64,000 bases of DNA from Thermoflexaceae bacterium (GTDB taxonomy: Bacteria > Chloroflexota > Dehalococcoidia > Tepidiformales > Tepidiformaceae), in NCBI GenBank assembly GCA_015075555.1, contig JABTUD010000001.1, positions 1,426,001 through 1,490,000 on the forward strand, given 5' to 3'. How positions within the stretch are numbered: position 1 is the first letter of the stretch; each line of letters begins with the position of its first letter. A program made the translations under genes and the position numbers. A model generated the notes under the pieces. That model was not told where the DNA came from. It made no database searches and saw nothing but the letters and a program-made list of their open reading frames with translations. Positions 43,414 to 50,703 of this stretch are shown piece after piece.

Positions 43414-43502
43414 GCCGGGGGCCTGGCGGTTGCGGTCTTCGGGCGCGTGCCCGGTGCGGGCGGCGTGAACGCGCTCGACGACTGAGGGCTGACCGTCGCC
43501 CG
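43414..43502 (+). repeat. 89-bp direct repeat, right copy
   Basis: Matches the left copy at 40647 with 88 of 89 bases. It starts 37 bp after the stop of the disordered-protein gene. The two copies stand in direct orientation and bracket a 2.68-kb stretch. Confidence 0.93.
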
Positions 43503-43511
43503 GGAACCCTC

Positions 43512-43520
43512 TGCTATACT
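43512..43520 (+). promoter_or_regulatory. Extended -10 promoter, near-leaderless
   Basis: TGC-TATACT, a strong extended -10, ends 9 bp before the ATG at 43530. The expected start of transcription would be only about 3 bases upstream of the ATG. Confidence 0.65.
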
Positions 43521-43529
43521 CCCGGCGTT

Positions 43530-44078
43530 ATGACGCTGAGACCTTTTGACCCCGCTACCGTTTCGCTCCCCCTCGACCTGCCGGCCGTGCCCTTTCCGGT
43601 CACCGAAGGGGCCCGTGAACGGTGGACCAGGGGGCTCGGCGATCGCTGCCCGGCGGTTCGCGAGCTACTTTCCCGCGGGATTGCGCCGCCGTTCACGGTC
43701 ACGGGCTGCACAATATTCCTCGTCTCCAGCCACTTCGACATCACGGGCGGAGTGTACTGGCGCGAGCAGGTGACCTATCACAGGCCCGTGCGCCTGGGCG
43801 AGACGCTCTCCGTTGCCGGCCGGATTGAGCAGGTGTACGTCCACGACGGCCGCCGCTACCAGGTGATGACCTCCCGCACCGTGGGCGAAGATGGCACTCC
43901 TGCCGCTACCTCCCGCAGCACCGGGCTGGGCAAGTACCGGCGTGACGAAGGAATCGAGGAGTCATCGGGGGGCGAGCTTCCCTACGAGGCCGGCCCCGAT
44001 TTCGCCGCCGCCGCGGGCAACCCGCTGCTCGCGTCCCTGCGCAAGTTGCAGCCCGGGCAGGCGTTAGCAGGGTGTTGA
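43530..44078 (+). pseudogene. MaoC-type hydratase, N-terminal fragment (interrupted by IS)
   Basis: Hotdog-fold acyl-CoA hydratase N-domain, now 182 codons. The blocks FDITGGVYWREQVTYHRPVRLGETL and a following GRIEQVYVHDGRRYQVM match the MaoC N-terminal dehydratase domain. An IS inserted after codon 179, so the last three residues and the stop come from the IS end. Joining base 44067 to 45429 restores one uninterrupted 300-residue reading frame. That makes this a very recent disruption of a normal gene. The original product would have been a double-hotdog (R)-specific enoyl-CoA hydratase or dehydratase. Confidence 0.92.
44064..44067. repeat. Target-site duplication, left (TTAG)
   Basis: TTAG directly precedes the left IS end and is repeated directly after the right end at 45425-45428. 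Four-base YTAR duplications are typical of IS5-group elements. Confidence 0.9.
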
Positions 44079-45424
44079 CCAGTGACGCGCCCCGCGTGGT
44101 GGGGACGCCCGTAAGGCCGCAGCCCTCGTGTTGGGCCGGTACGCAGCAGTTGGCGTGGCTGGTCGGACCTGGTGGAAGGGGAGTGGAATGCCCCTCGGGG
44201 GTACCTCCCCGGTCTTCCCGGGGGGTCCGGGAGCAGCCAGGGTCCTGGCTCAGGCGGCCTGGGCCTCCAGGTTGGCCATGCGGGTGAGGTTGAAGGCGAT
44301 GGCGGTGAACGTGGCCCAGAGTTGGTTCTTCGCCCTTCCGATGTAGCGCAACTTCCCTCCGCCGCCCACCGTCTTCATCCAGCCGAAGCACTCCTCGATG
44401 CGCTTGCGGATCCTGAGGCTGACTGCATAGCCTGCGTGCCGGGTCGTGCGACCGTCGATGGCACTCCGGCGGTTGGTGTTGTTCTGGGCGACGTGCGGCG
44501 TCACGTCCCGCTGGCGGAGGGCTTCAACGAACGCCTTCGTGTCGTAACCCCTGTCTGCGCCCAGTGTCGCCCTACCCCCGGGCAGGTCACGCCGGTCGAG
44601 CATCACCAGCGCGGCCTCGCGCTCGGCCGTCCCCGTCGCCTCGGTGACGAGGACATCGACGATGAGCCCGTTGCGGTTCTCCATCAGGAGGTGGCCGGCG
44701 AAGGAGAGCTTCGCCTCCTTGCCGTTGCCCTTGCGGGCCAGCCGTGCCTCCGGGTCGGTGGTGGAGACGTGGGTGTCGTTCTTGCGCTGCTGGCCATGGA
44801 AGTCCACCTCTGCGTTCCGTCCACCACCGGCACCCCCGCGCGGGGGCTGCTCCTCCTCGCGGGGACGCACGCTCTTCTGCGAGGCCCAGGCCTGAAAGAG
44901 AGTTCCGTCCGCGCTGAAATGGTCTTCGCTCACGAGGTGGCGGCGCCGGGCCTCGCGCACGACTTCGCCCAGGAGCCCCTCGGCCAGGCCGCCCTCGAGG
45001 ATGCGCTTGCGGTTCTTGGAGAAGGTGGAGTGGTCGAAGGCGGCGTCGGTGATATTGAGGCCCAGGAACCACTTGAAGAGGAGGTCGTACTGGAGCCGTT
45101 CGCAGAACTGGCGCTCGGAGCGGATGGAGTAGAGCGCCATGAGGAGGGTGCCCTTGATCAGGTGCTCGGGCGGCACCGAGTAGCAGCCCCGGGACGAGTA
45201 CATCGCCGTGAGTTCGGGCGAGAGCGCCTCCAACAGGGCATCGACCAGCGCCCGCACCCGGCGGATGGGGTGGTTGGCGGGTACGAAGTCCTCCGCCGTC
45301 ACTCCGAAGAGCATCTTCGCCTGTGGGTCTGTCCGTCCGCGCATGGTCACCCTCCGTCCGCTCCCCGGAGGGTAACTGATCATCTGCCTATGCCATATGC
45401 GCGGGCGAGCTTTTCAACACCCTG
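44068..45424 (-). mobile_element. IS5-family insertion sequence, 1357 bp
   Basis: A complete element with terminal inverted repeats beginning CAGGGTGTTGA at both ends (11 bp perfect, partial match beyond), a single transposase gene on the minus strand, and a 4-bp TTAG duplication. The ends, frame restoration and duplication all agree, so the limits are precise to the base. It occupies the MaoC-type gene and probably depresses the downstream CoA-transferase gene. Confidence 0.95.
44250..45344 (-). CDS. IS5-family transposase (DDE)
   Basis: A 364-residue transposase. The start ATG at 45344 has GGAGGGTG four to five bases upstream; an earlier ATG at 45383 lacks one. The N-terminal region (FVPANHPIRRVRALVDALL, LLMALYSIRSERQFCERL) matches the DUF772-type domain of IS5 elements. 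The DDE triad is read in SADGTLFQA, LGADRGYD and RIEECFGWMKT. The frame is intact, so the element is probably active. Confidence 0.93.
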   Translation of the reverse strand: MRGRTDPQAKMLFGVTAEDFVPANHPIRRVRALVDALLEALSPELTAMYSSRGCYSVPPEHLIKGTLLMALYSIRSERQFCERLQYDLLFKWFLGLNITDAAFDHSTFSKNRKRILEGGLAEGLLGEVVREARRRHLVSEDHFSADGTLFQAWASQKSVRPREEEQPPRGGAGGGRNAEVDFHGQQRKNDTHVSTTDPEARLARKGNGKEAKLSFAGHLLMENRNGLIVDVLVTEATGTAEREAALVMLDRRDLPGGRATLGADRGYDTKAFVEALRQRDVTPHVAQNNTNRRSAIDGRTTRHAGYAVSLRIRKRIEECFGWMKTVGGGGKLRYIGRAKNQLWATFTAIAFNLTRMANLEAQAA

Positions 45425-45428
45425 TTAG
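45425..45428. repeat. Target-site duplication, right (TTAG)
   Basis: Second copy of the 4-bp duplication flanking the IS. Confidence 0.9.
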
Positions 45429-45793
45429 AAGGCGAGCCCCAGCTCGTGACCCTGCAGATGATGCGCGACTGGAGCGCTGGCGACGAACGCAATCCAATCC
45501 ACACCGACCCTGAGGTGGCGCGGAAGGCGGGGCTGGCCGCGCCTATCGCCGGCGGACCGCACGTGCTCGCCTTCCTCCAGGAGATGCTGATGGAGCGCCT
45601 GGGGGCCGAGGCGCTTTCGCACGGCTCGCATTTCGATGTTCGCTGGGTCTCGCCCGTGCAGGACGGGGGTACGGTGGTCACACGCGCGGCCGTCACTGTG
45701 GCCGATGCCCGGGCCGTGGTGCTTGACCTGAAGATGGAGTGCGACGGCCGGACGGCGATGATCGGCACGGCCACCATCCCGCTGCAGTCCTGA
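45429..45793 (+). pseudogene. MaoC-type hydratase, C-terminal fragment
   Basis: The remaining 121 codons of the interrupted gene. It carries the (R)-hydratase catalytic segment DWSAGDERNPIHTDPEVARK, with the Asp and His of the hotdog active site, then GPHVLAFLQEM. It is in frame with the N-terminal fragment once the IS and one TTAG are removed. A GTG at 45446 could restart translation, which would give a 115-residue single-domain protein with the active site intact. The stop is one base before the next ATG, indicating an operon with the CoA transferase. Confidence 0.9.
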
Positions 45794-45794
45794 T

Positions 45795-47093
45795 ATGAGC
45801 TGGCACGAACCGCTCGGCGACCGGGTCATCACCGTTGAGCAGGCCGCTGCCATGGTGAAGGATGGGGCCCGCGTGGCGGCCGGCCTGCCCGAACCCGCGC
45901 CCTTCCTCGCGGCGCTCGCGCAGCAGCCGGACCTTGCGGGAGTCACCGTGATGTCGGGCGTGGCTGCGGCCGGGGCGCTTCGCTGCGCCAGGGCGGGCAT
46001 GCGGGTGGTCACGATGTTCGCCTCTCCCGTCACCCGCGAAGCCATCTCCGCGGGCGAGATGGACTTCGTTCCCCTCTCGTTTCACGCGGGCGCAGGGTTC
46101 GTAGAGCGATTTGCGCCGACGGTCGCCGCCGTCGTCGTGGCTGCGCCGCAGGACGATGGAACGGTCAGGCCCGGCGCCGCGATGGGATTCGACGACGCAA
46201 TGGTTCGCGCCGCCCGGGCCAACGGGGGCATCGCCATCGCCGTTGTCGTGGAGTCCCAGCCCCAGGTGCCGGGAGACGCATACCGTGTTGATGACTTTGA
46301 CTACTTCGTCGCCCTGCCAACGCCGGAAGGGGCAGCCCCGGCCATCCACCGCGACACTTCGGTGCACATCGAGCGCTTCGCGAGCCTGCTCGACGAGTTC
46401 ATCCCCGACGGCGCGACCCTGCAGGCGGGCGTGGGCGGCGTTCCCGACGAATCGGTTGGCCTCCTCAAGCACAAGCGAGACCTCGGCGTGCACACGGAGG
46501 TGCTGGGCCCCGGCCTTTCGGCGCTGATAGCTGCCGGGGTGGCCAACGGCTCCCGCAAGACGCTTTACCCCGGCCTGGCCGTGTGCACGATCGTGGGGCC
46601 GGCAGCGCTCGAATTCGCCGACGCCAACCCCGCGGTGCGGATGCTCAACGCCACCGAGTGCCTGGACCCGCGGGTCGTCGCGCGGAACCGGGCGTTGCGG
46701 TGCGTCAATTCGGCGGTGGAGGTGGACCTGGCCGGGCAGGTGAACGCGGAGATGGTGCAGGGGGTGCAGTTCTCGGGCGTCGGCGGGCAGCTGGATTTCT
46801 TCCGCGCCTGCCGCCTCGGCGAGGACTCGCTGTCGATCCTCGTCATCGAATCAACGGCGGCCGGCGGGAGGGTGTCCCGCATCGTGCCCTGGATTCCCGA
46901 GCGCAACGTCGTGACCACCTCGCGCTACGACGTGGATGTGGTGATCACGGAGCACGGGGTGGCCTGGCTGCGCGACCGGTCCACGCGCGAGCGGGTACAG
47001 GGGCTCATTGAGATTGCCGATCCTGCTCACCGGGAGCGGCTGGAGGAAGAAGCGGGGAGGCTGGGGTTGCTGGGTCGTGGGGCGGCCGGATAG
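45795..47093 (+). CDS. Acetyl-CoA hydrolase/4-hydroxybutyrate CoA-transferase family enzyme
   Basis: A 432-residue class I-like CoA transferase. The N-terminal domain begins with an ITVEQAAAMVKDGARVAAGL segment. The C-terminal domain has ERFASLLDEFIPDGATLQAGVGG and the catalytic glutamate in NSAVEVDLAGQVNAE, then GVGGQLDFFRA. It would swap CoA between acyl-CoA and an acid, or hydrolyse acetyl-CoA. It follows the interrupted hydratase by one base, so the two probably worked in one pathway, and the IS may have a polar effect on it. Confidence 0.9.
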   Translation: MSWHEPLGDRVITVEQAAAMVKDGARVAAGLPEPAPFLAALAQQPDLAGVTVMSGVAAAGALRCARAGMRVVTMFASPVTREAISAGEMDFVPLSFHAGAGFVERFAPTVAAVVVAAPQDDGTVRPGAAMGFDDAMVRAARANGGIAIAVVVESQPQVPGDAYRVDDFDYFVALPTPEGAAPAIHRDTSVHIERFASLLDEFIPDGATLQAGVGGVPDESVGLLKHKRDLGVHTEVLGPGLSALIAAGVANGSRKTLYPGLAVCTIVGPAALEFADANPAVRMLNATECLDPRVVARNRALRCVNSAVEVDLAGQVNAEMVQGVQFSGVGGQLDFFRACRLGEDSLSILVIESTAAGGRVSRIVPWIPERNVVTTSRYDVDVVITEHGVAWLRDRSTRERVQGLIEIADPAHRERLEEEAGRLGLLGRGAAG

Positions 47094-47100
47094 GCGCCAA

Positions 47101-47955
47101 TCACGCCGGGGCGTGTCCCTTCTCTCGCAGGTAGCGCTCCAGGCCAGCGCGCCAGTGGCGCAGGGCGGGAGCACGGCTTGTGCCGAGAACGCTGTACATG
47201 GGCCGGGCCAGCGGCGCGCCAAACTCCGCGGTCGACACCGCCTGCAGATCGGGCTTCAGGCCGCAAATCTCGAAGATCGCCGCGGCAAACGTATGCCAGC
47301 TGCAACCTTCGGCGGCCGCCAGGTGGACCGTGCCCGTGACGCCATCCTTCACCAGCGGCAGTAGGGCTTCGGCGATCTCGGCCGTGCTTGTGGGCGCCGT
47401 CACCTGGTCGGCGACCACGCGGATGGGATTCCCTTCGCGCGCCAGGCGCAGCATGGTCTCCACGAAGTTGCCGCCTTTGCCGGCCGAGCCGGCCAGCCCG
47501 TAGAGGCCCGAGACGCGCGCCACAAGCGTCTTCGAGTTGGCGATGCGAACAGCGTCTTCGGTGGCGATCTTGGCGGCGCCATAGATGTTGACGGCGCGGC
47601 GGGCATCGTACTCCAGGTAGGGAGTGCGCTCTTCGCCATCGAACACGTAGTCAGTGCTTATCTGCACCAGAGCCGAGCCCACCGAGGCGGCCGCGCTGGC
47701 CACGTTCCAGCCCCCGGCGGCGTTCACGCGGAAGGCCAGCTCGGGGTTCTCCTCGCACTGGGGAAGGTTGTGAAACGCAGTCGTGTTGATGGTGACGTCG
47801 GGCCGGGCGCGCTCCACCAGGTCGCGGATGAGCGCTTCGTCGGTCACATCGGCGTCCTGGCGGGTGGCAGCGATGAGCGTGATCGCCGGGTCGTGCCAGA
47901 GGCGGACGATGTCGGACCCAAGCTGCCCGTTGGCGCCAAGAAGGAGGACTCTCAT
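47101..47955 (-). CDS. rmlD: dTDP-4-dehydrorhamnose reductase (RmlD)-like
   Basis: A 284-residue extended short-chain dehydrogenase. GANGQLGSDI forms the NADPH-binding glycine motif, ISTDYVFDG the catalytic Thr/Asp region, and YGAAK the Tyr-x3-Lys pair. DQVTAPTSTAEIAEA near residue 195 is characteristic of RmlD. It would make dTDP-L-rhamnose for envelope glycans, in keeping with the GT2/ABC operon elsewhere in the window. rmlA, B and C are not nearby, so the gene is dispersed. Converges with the CoA-transferase gene. Confidence 0.88.
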   Translation of the reverse strand: MRVLLLGANGQLGSDIVRLWHDPAITLIAATRQDADVTDEALIRDLVERARPDVTINTTAFHNLPQCEENPELAFRVNAAGGWNVASAAASVGSALVQISTDYVFDGEERTPYLEYDARRAVNIYGAAKIATEDAVRIANSKTLVARVSGLYGLAGSAGKGGNFVETMLRLAREGNPIRVVADQVTAPTSTAEIAEALLPLVKDGVTGTVHLAAAEGCSWHTFAAAIFEICGLKPDLQAVSTAEFGAPLARPMYSVLGTSRAPALRHWRAGLERYLREKGHAPA

Positions 47956-48047
47956 GACCGGGAATGGTAGGGGTGCGCCATGCTAGCTGCGAACCGGGCG
48001 CCGGGGAGAACGATTTACGCGCGTTTTACACGGACGCGCCGCGGACG

Positions 48048-48056
48048 TGGTATAAC
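48048..48056 (+). promoter_or_regulatory. Extended -10 promoter of c-di-AMP riboswitch RNA
   Basis: TGG-TATAAC just upstream of the riboswitch. A TTTACA at 48025-48030 is a weak -35 candidate with a 20-bp spacer. Transcription would start close to 48063. Confidence 0.5.
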
Positions 48057-48058
48057 AA

Positions 48059-48188
48059 CGTTGCCGAATCCGCACGGCGCCGTGCGGAGCGGGGGAACCA
48101 GTTCAATGGGGCGTATTCCGGCCAGTGCCGGATAGGTGACTCCCTCACCGAGCCCGTCAGCTAACCCCGCAGGCGCGAAGGGAGAGGC
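48059..48188 (+). promoter_or_regulatory. Cyclic-di-AMP riboswitch (ydaO/yuaA type)
   Basis: The sequence follows the ydaO consensus through its whole length. GTTGCCGAATCC opens it, GCGGGGGAACCA follows the first hairpin, GGGGCGTATTCC is next, and ATAGGTGACTCCCTCACCGAG leads to the hallmark CCGTCAGCTAACC and the closing GCAGGCGCGAAGGGAGAGG. The variable hairpin CCGCACGGCGCCGTGCGG and the CCGGCCAGTGCCGG hairpin occupy the expected places. This class senses c-di-AMP and usually turns expression off when ligand is bound. The only gene downstream, before a terminator, encodes a 60-residue zinc-ribbon protein. Confidence 0.93.
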
Positions 48189-48223
48189 GTGGCAGCCGCT
48201 CAGCCTGCCGCAGCAAGCCTCTC
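48182..48223 (+). promoter_or_regulatory. Candidate expression-platform switch helix
   Basis: GAGAGGC at 48182-48188, the closing strand of the riboswitch, is perfectly complementary to GCCTCTC at 48217-48223. An alternative helix between them would exclude the ligand-bound fold. The ribosome site AGAGGAGG (48280s) is itself flanked by GGCC on both sides, so it could be sequestered in a further hairpin. Confidence 0.45.
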
Positions 48224-48293
48224 GAGACTTTGGCCGCTCCATCGCCTGGCGCGCCGCGCCTGCCGTGGAAAGGCCCCGTTAGAGGAGGCCATT

Positions 48294-48476
48294 ATGCTTC
48301 GTTCCAACCGCGCACCATGGTGGCAGAGGCTCTTCGCCGAAGCCCGCGTATCCGAGCTGGTCCCCGTCCGCCCGGACTCCGACCGGCGCTGTCCACAGTG
48401 CGCCTCGCACTATGAGGCTGGCGACCGGTACTGCCCGGGATGTCACTTTGCGGTCCCGGAGTGGCAATTCGGCTAG
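48294..48476 (+). CDS. Small zinc-ribbon protein under c-di-AMP riboswitch
   Basis: A 60-residue protein. The start ATG has AGAGGAGG six bases upstream. An in-frame GTG at 48189 is rejected because it abuts the riboswitch's own closing strand. The C-terminal half is CPQC-x11-CPGC, a four-cysteine zinc ribbon, preceded by a basic/aromatic N-terminus (APWWQRLF). There is no membrane helix or signal. The protein is monocistronic and ends in a terminator. c-di-AMP riboswitches normally control potassium transport and cell-wall enzymes, so the target is unexpected. Function unknown. Confidence 0.82.
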   Translation: MLRSNRAPWWQRLFAEARVSELVPVRPDSDRRCPQCASHYEAGDRYCPGCHFAVPEWQFG

Positions 48477-48536
48477 CCCGACTCCGTTCCGTTCTCCCTC
48501 CTCCCTGGTGGGCTGCCCCCCGCAGCCCATCCCGAA

Positions 48537-48573
48537 GAAGGCCACCCCGGTGACCGGGGTGGCCTTCGCGGTT
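48537..48573 (+). terminator. Bidirectional intrinsic terminator
   Basis: GAAGGCCACCCCGG-TGA-CCGGGGTGGCCTTC is a perfect 14-bp stem, followed by GCGGTTT on the plus strand and TTCGGG on the minus strand. It serves the zinc-ribbon gene and the convergent thioesterase gene. A second hairpin, TGGGCTGC paired with GCAGCCCA, stands just before it. Confidence 0.85.
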
Positions 48574-48578
48574 TCGGT

Positions 48579-49262
48579 TTACCGCTCTTCTGCAAGCCCC
48601 CGCATCCGTGTCCAGTCGACCGAGATGAAGACCGCCTCGGCCTCCGCGCAGAGTGTTTCGCCAGCGCACAGGGTTCCGTGCGTGAAGATCTTGCGGCCAT
48701 CGATGCGATCCACGTGACCTTCGAACTGCACTTCGCGGTGCAGGGGAGTCGGCCGCCGGTAGCGGATGGTGAGGCCGCCGGTCATCCCCGGTTGCCCGGT
48801 AAGAGTCTGCACCATGCCGAGCACCTCATCGAAGGCCGCGGCCACAATTCCCCCGTGCAAGTGCCCGGGCGGGCCTTCGTAGGCGGTCCCAAAAACCGCC
48901 GTCCCGCGGACCACGCGGTCGTCATCAACGGTGAGCGTGAGTGGCGGCGCAATGGGATTGGCCAGGCCAATGAGGGGGCTGTTGTCGAACATCGCGCGGG
49001 GGTTGCCTGCATTTGAGCTTTCGGCGAACCCCCACAGCTGTCGGCCGCGCGGGGCCGCGCCCAGCCGGCGGGCGAAAGCCTCGGCGGCCTCGGCGGCAGC
49101 GAGTAGCTCGGACTCGGGCGCATCGGTGTCGGCCATCAGATGGATGGTCTCCCGGATGGCGGCCGCCAGGCGGAGGAGCGCTGCCCACTGGCCCTCGGGG
49201 GGGCGGTCTTCGGGAATCCAGGTCATGGAGAAGGTCCGGAAGTCCGGCCGGTGCTCGTCCAT
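48579..49262 (-). CDS. PaaI-like acyl-CoA thioesterase
   Basis: A 227-residue hotdog-fold protein. The C-terminal half holds GTAYEGPPGHLHGGIVAAAFDEVLG with the HGG signature and the catalytic Asp/Glu helix, followed by GGLTIRYRRPTPLH. The N-terminal 75 residues form a helical extension with no recognised domain. It would hydrolyse an acyl-CoA. It ends close to the bidirectional terminator. Confidence 0.85.
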   Translation of the reverse strand: MDEHRPDFRTFSMTWIPEDRPPEGQWAALLRLAAAIRETIHLMADTDAPESELLAAAEAAEAFARRLGAAPRGRQLWGFAESSNAGNPRAMFDNSPLIGLANPIAPPLTLTVDDDRVVRGTAVFGTAYEGPPGHLHGGIVAAAFDEVLGMVQTLTGQPGMTGGLTIRYRRPTPLHREVQFEGHVDRIDGRKIFTHGTLCAGETLCAEAEAVFISVDWTRMRGLAEER

Positions 49263-49464
49263 GTAGACAGCCTACCCTTCGCCCTCCTACCGGTCAGCCT
49301 GCGCGGCCCCTCCCGCGCGCCGGCACAGACGCCCGTGTATGGTGCTCCAATATCCACCGGAATCCTCGTTCGGGCCGCAGCATCCGGCCCAGGGTGGTCA
49401 TGGGACACTCGAATGAACCCCGCACGCGACCTGCAGGCGGCTCTCCCGGGGCGGGCTCCGGGGG

Positions 49465-50697
49465 ATGAATGCCTGGCGCGAACGAGCGGCGGGCGCCTGG
49501 TTGGCCTGGTGGGAAGCCGTGTTGCTCGGGGTGCTCACGGTCGGCGCCTATGGCCTCGTTGTCTATGGCTTCAGCGTCTTCATCGGGCCCATACACGACG
49601 ACACCGGGTGGCCCATCGCCTCGCTGTCAGGCGCATTCACCCTCAGTTCGCTCGCTGGCGGCGTGGGCGGTGCGGGGGCGGGCTGGCTGCTGGACCGGGC
49701 GGGAGGGCGCCCGGTGTTGCTGGGCTCCCTGGTGTTCGGCTGCGGCTTCCTGGCGATCGCCTCAAGCGCGCCCACGGCGCTCGTCTTCGTGGTCGCCTGG
49801 GGGGCGGGCGGGGGCTTCATTGGCGCCGGGCTCTTCTACAACGTGACTATGGCTCTCACCGCGCGCCTCTATCCCGCTCAGCGCGTGCGGGCCTTCTCAA
49901 TCCTCACCTTTGTGGGCGGCTTCGCAGCGGTGATCTACTTCCCGCTGGCCGGGCTGCTTGTTGACCTGATGCCGTGGCGCGACGCCATGCGGCTCCTGAT
50001 CGTCCTGATGGCCCTGCACGTTCTGCCGGCTGCTCTCCTCGTTTCCGGCGGTGCATCGTCGCGAACGCCCCTGGCCCCCAACCCATCATCCCGAGCGGGC
50101 TTTGACGGCGTGCGCGATGCCCTCCTTTCGCGACAGGTGATCCTGATGATGGCCATGTTCTCGATCGCTTCCATGGCCTTCGCGGCTGTACAGGTTCTCC
50201 ACGTTCCCGCAATCGCCGCCGGAAGAACCTCCCTGGGCGCAGCGACCGCCCTCGCCTCCGTCAGGGGCATACTCTCACTTCCCGGAAGGGCGCTCATGGG
50301 CCCTGTGGCCGGGCGCCTTGGCGTGCCAGGGGCCCTCGGACTTGTCTACGCGCTGATGGCCATCGGCACCCTGCCGTTGGCCGCCGGCGGGCACGTGCCC
50401 CTGCTTGTGGTGTTTACCGTACTCACCGGGCTCTCTTTCGGCACCATCTCGCCGCTGCACGGCCTGTACGCCGCCGATGTCTACGGCGAGAAGCGCATCG
50501 GCACGCTCATGGGAGTCCAGTCGCTGGTGGTGAGTGTGCTCTCGGCGCTTGGACCCGTCCTGCTGGGGCTCACCGTCGATGCCAGCGGCGGATATCGAAT
50601 TGCGGTGGTGTGTATGGCGGCGACCTTCGCGGTGGCGCTGCTCTTGCTGGTGCTTCTGCGCCGCAGCGTCGCGGGCGGCGGCGCCCGCCCCGCCTGA
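49465..50697 (+). CDS. MFS transporter (monocarboxylate/oxalate-formate antiporter-like)
   Basis: A 410-residue carrier with twelve hydrophobic segments. The opening (AYGLVVYGFSVFIGPIHDDTGW, then SLSGAFTLSSLAGG) and GWLLDRAGGRPVL resemble the MCT-like MFS group that moves organic anions. The central loop is hydrophilic and proline/serine-rich. The start ATG at 49465 is weakly supported; GGGGG precedes it. The substrate cannot be predicted. Confidence 0.85.
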   Translation: MNAWRERAAGAWLAWWEAVLLGVLTVGAYGLVVYGFSVFIGPIHDDTGWPIASLSGAFTLSSLAGGVGGAGAGWLLDRAGGRPVLLGSLVFGCGFLAIASSAPTALVFVVAWGAGGGFIGAGLFYNVTMALTARLYPAQRVRAFSILTFVGGFAAVIYFPLAGLLVDLMPWRDAMRLLIVLMALHVLPAALLVSGGASSRTPLAPNPSSRAGFDGVRDALLSRQVILMMAMFSIASMAFAAVQVLHVPAIAAGRTSLGAATALASVRGILSLPGRALMGPVAGRLGVPGALGLVYALMAIGTLPLAAGGHVPLLVVFTVLTGLSFGTISPLHGLYAADVYGEKRIGTLMGVQSLVVSVLSALGPVLLGLTVDASGGYRIAVVCMAATFAVALLLLVLLRRSVAGGGARPA

Positions 50698-50703
50698 CCG
50701 CGG

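Noticed and set aside
44068-45424. IS taken together with the 89-bp repeats as one composite mobile element
   Set aside because: The IS has its own perfect ends and target duplication and lies outside the repeat-bounded segment.
48189-48293. A 35-codon N-terminal extension of the zinc-ribbon gene starting at GTG 48189
   Set aside because: The apparent ribosome site AAGGGAG is part of the conserved 3' strand of the riboswitch, and a much better site stands before the ATG at 48294.
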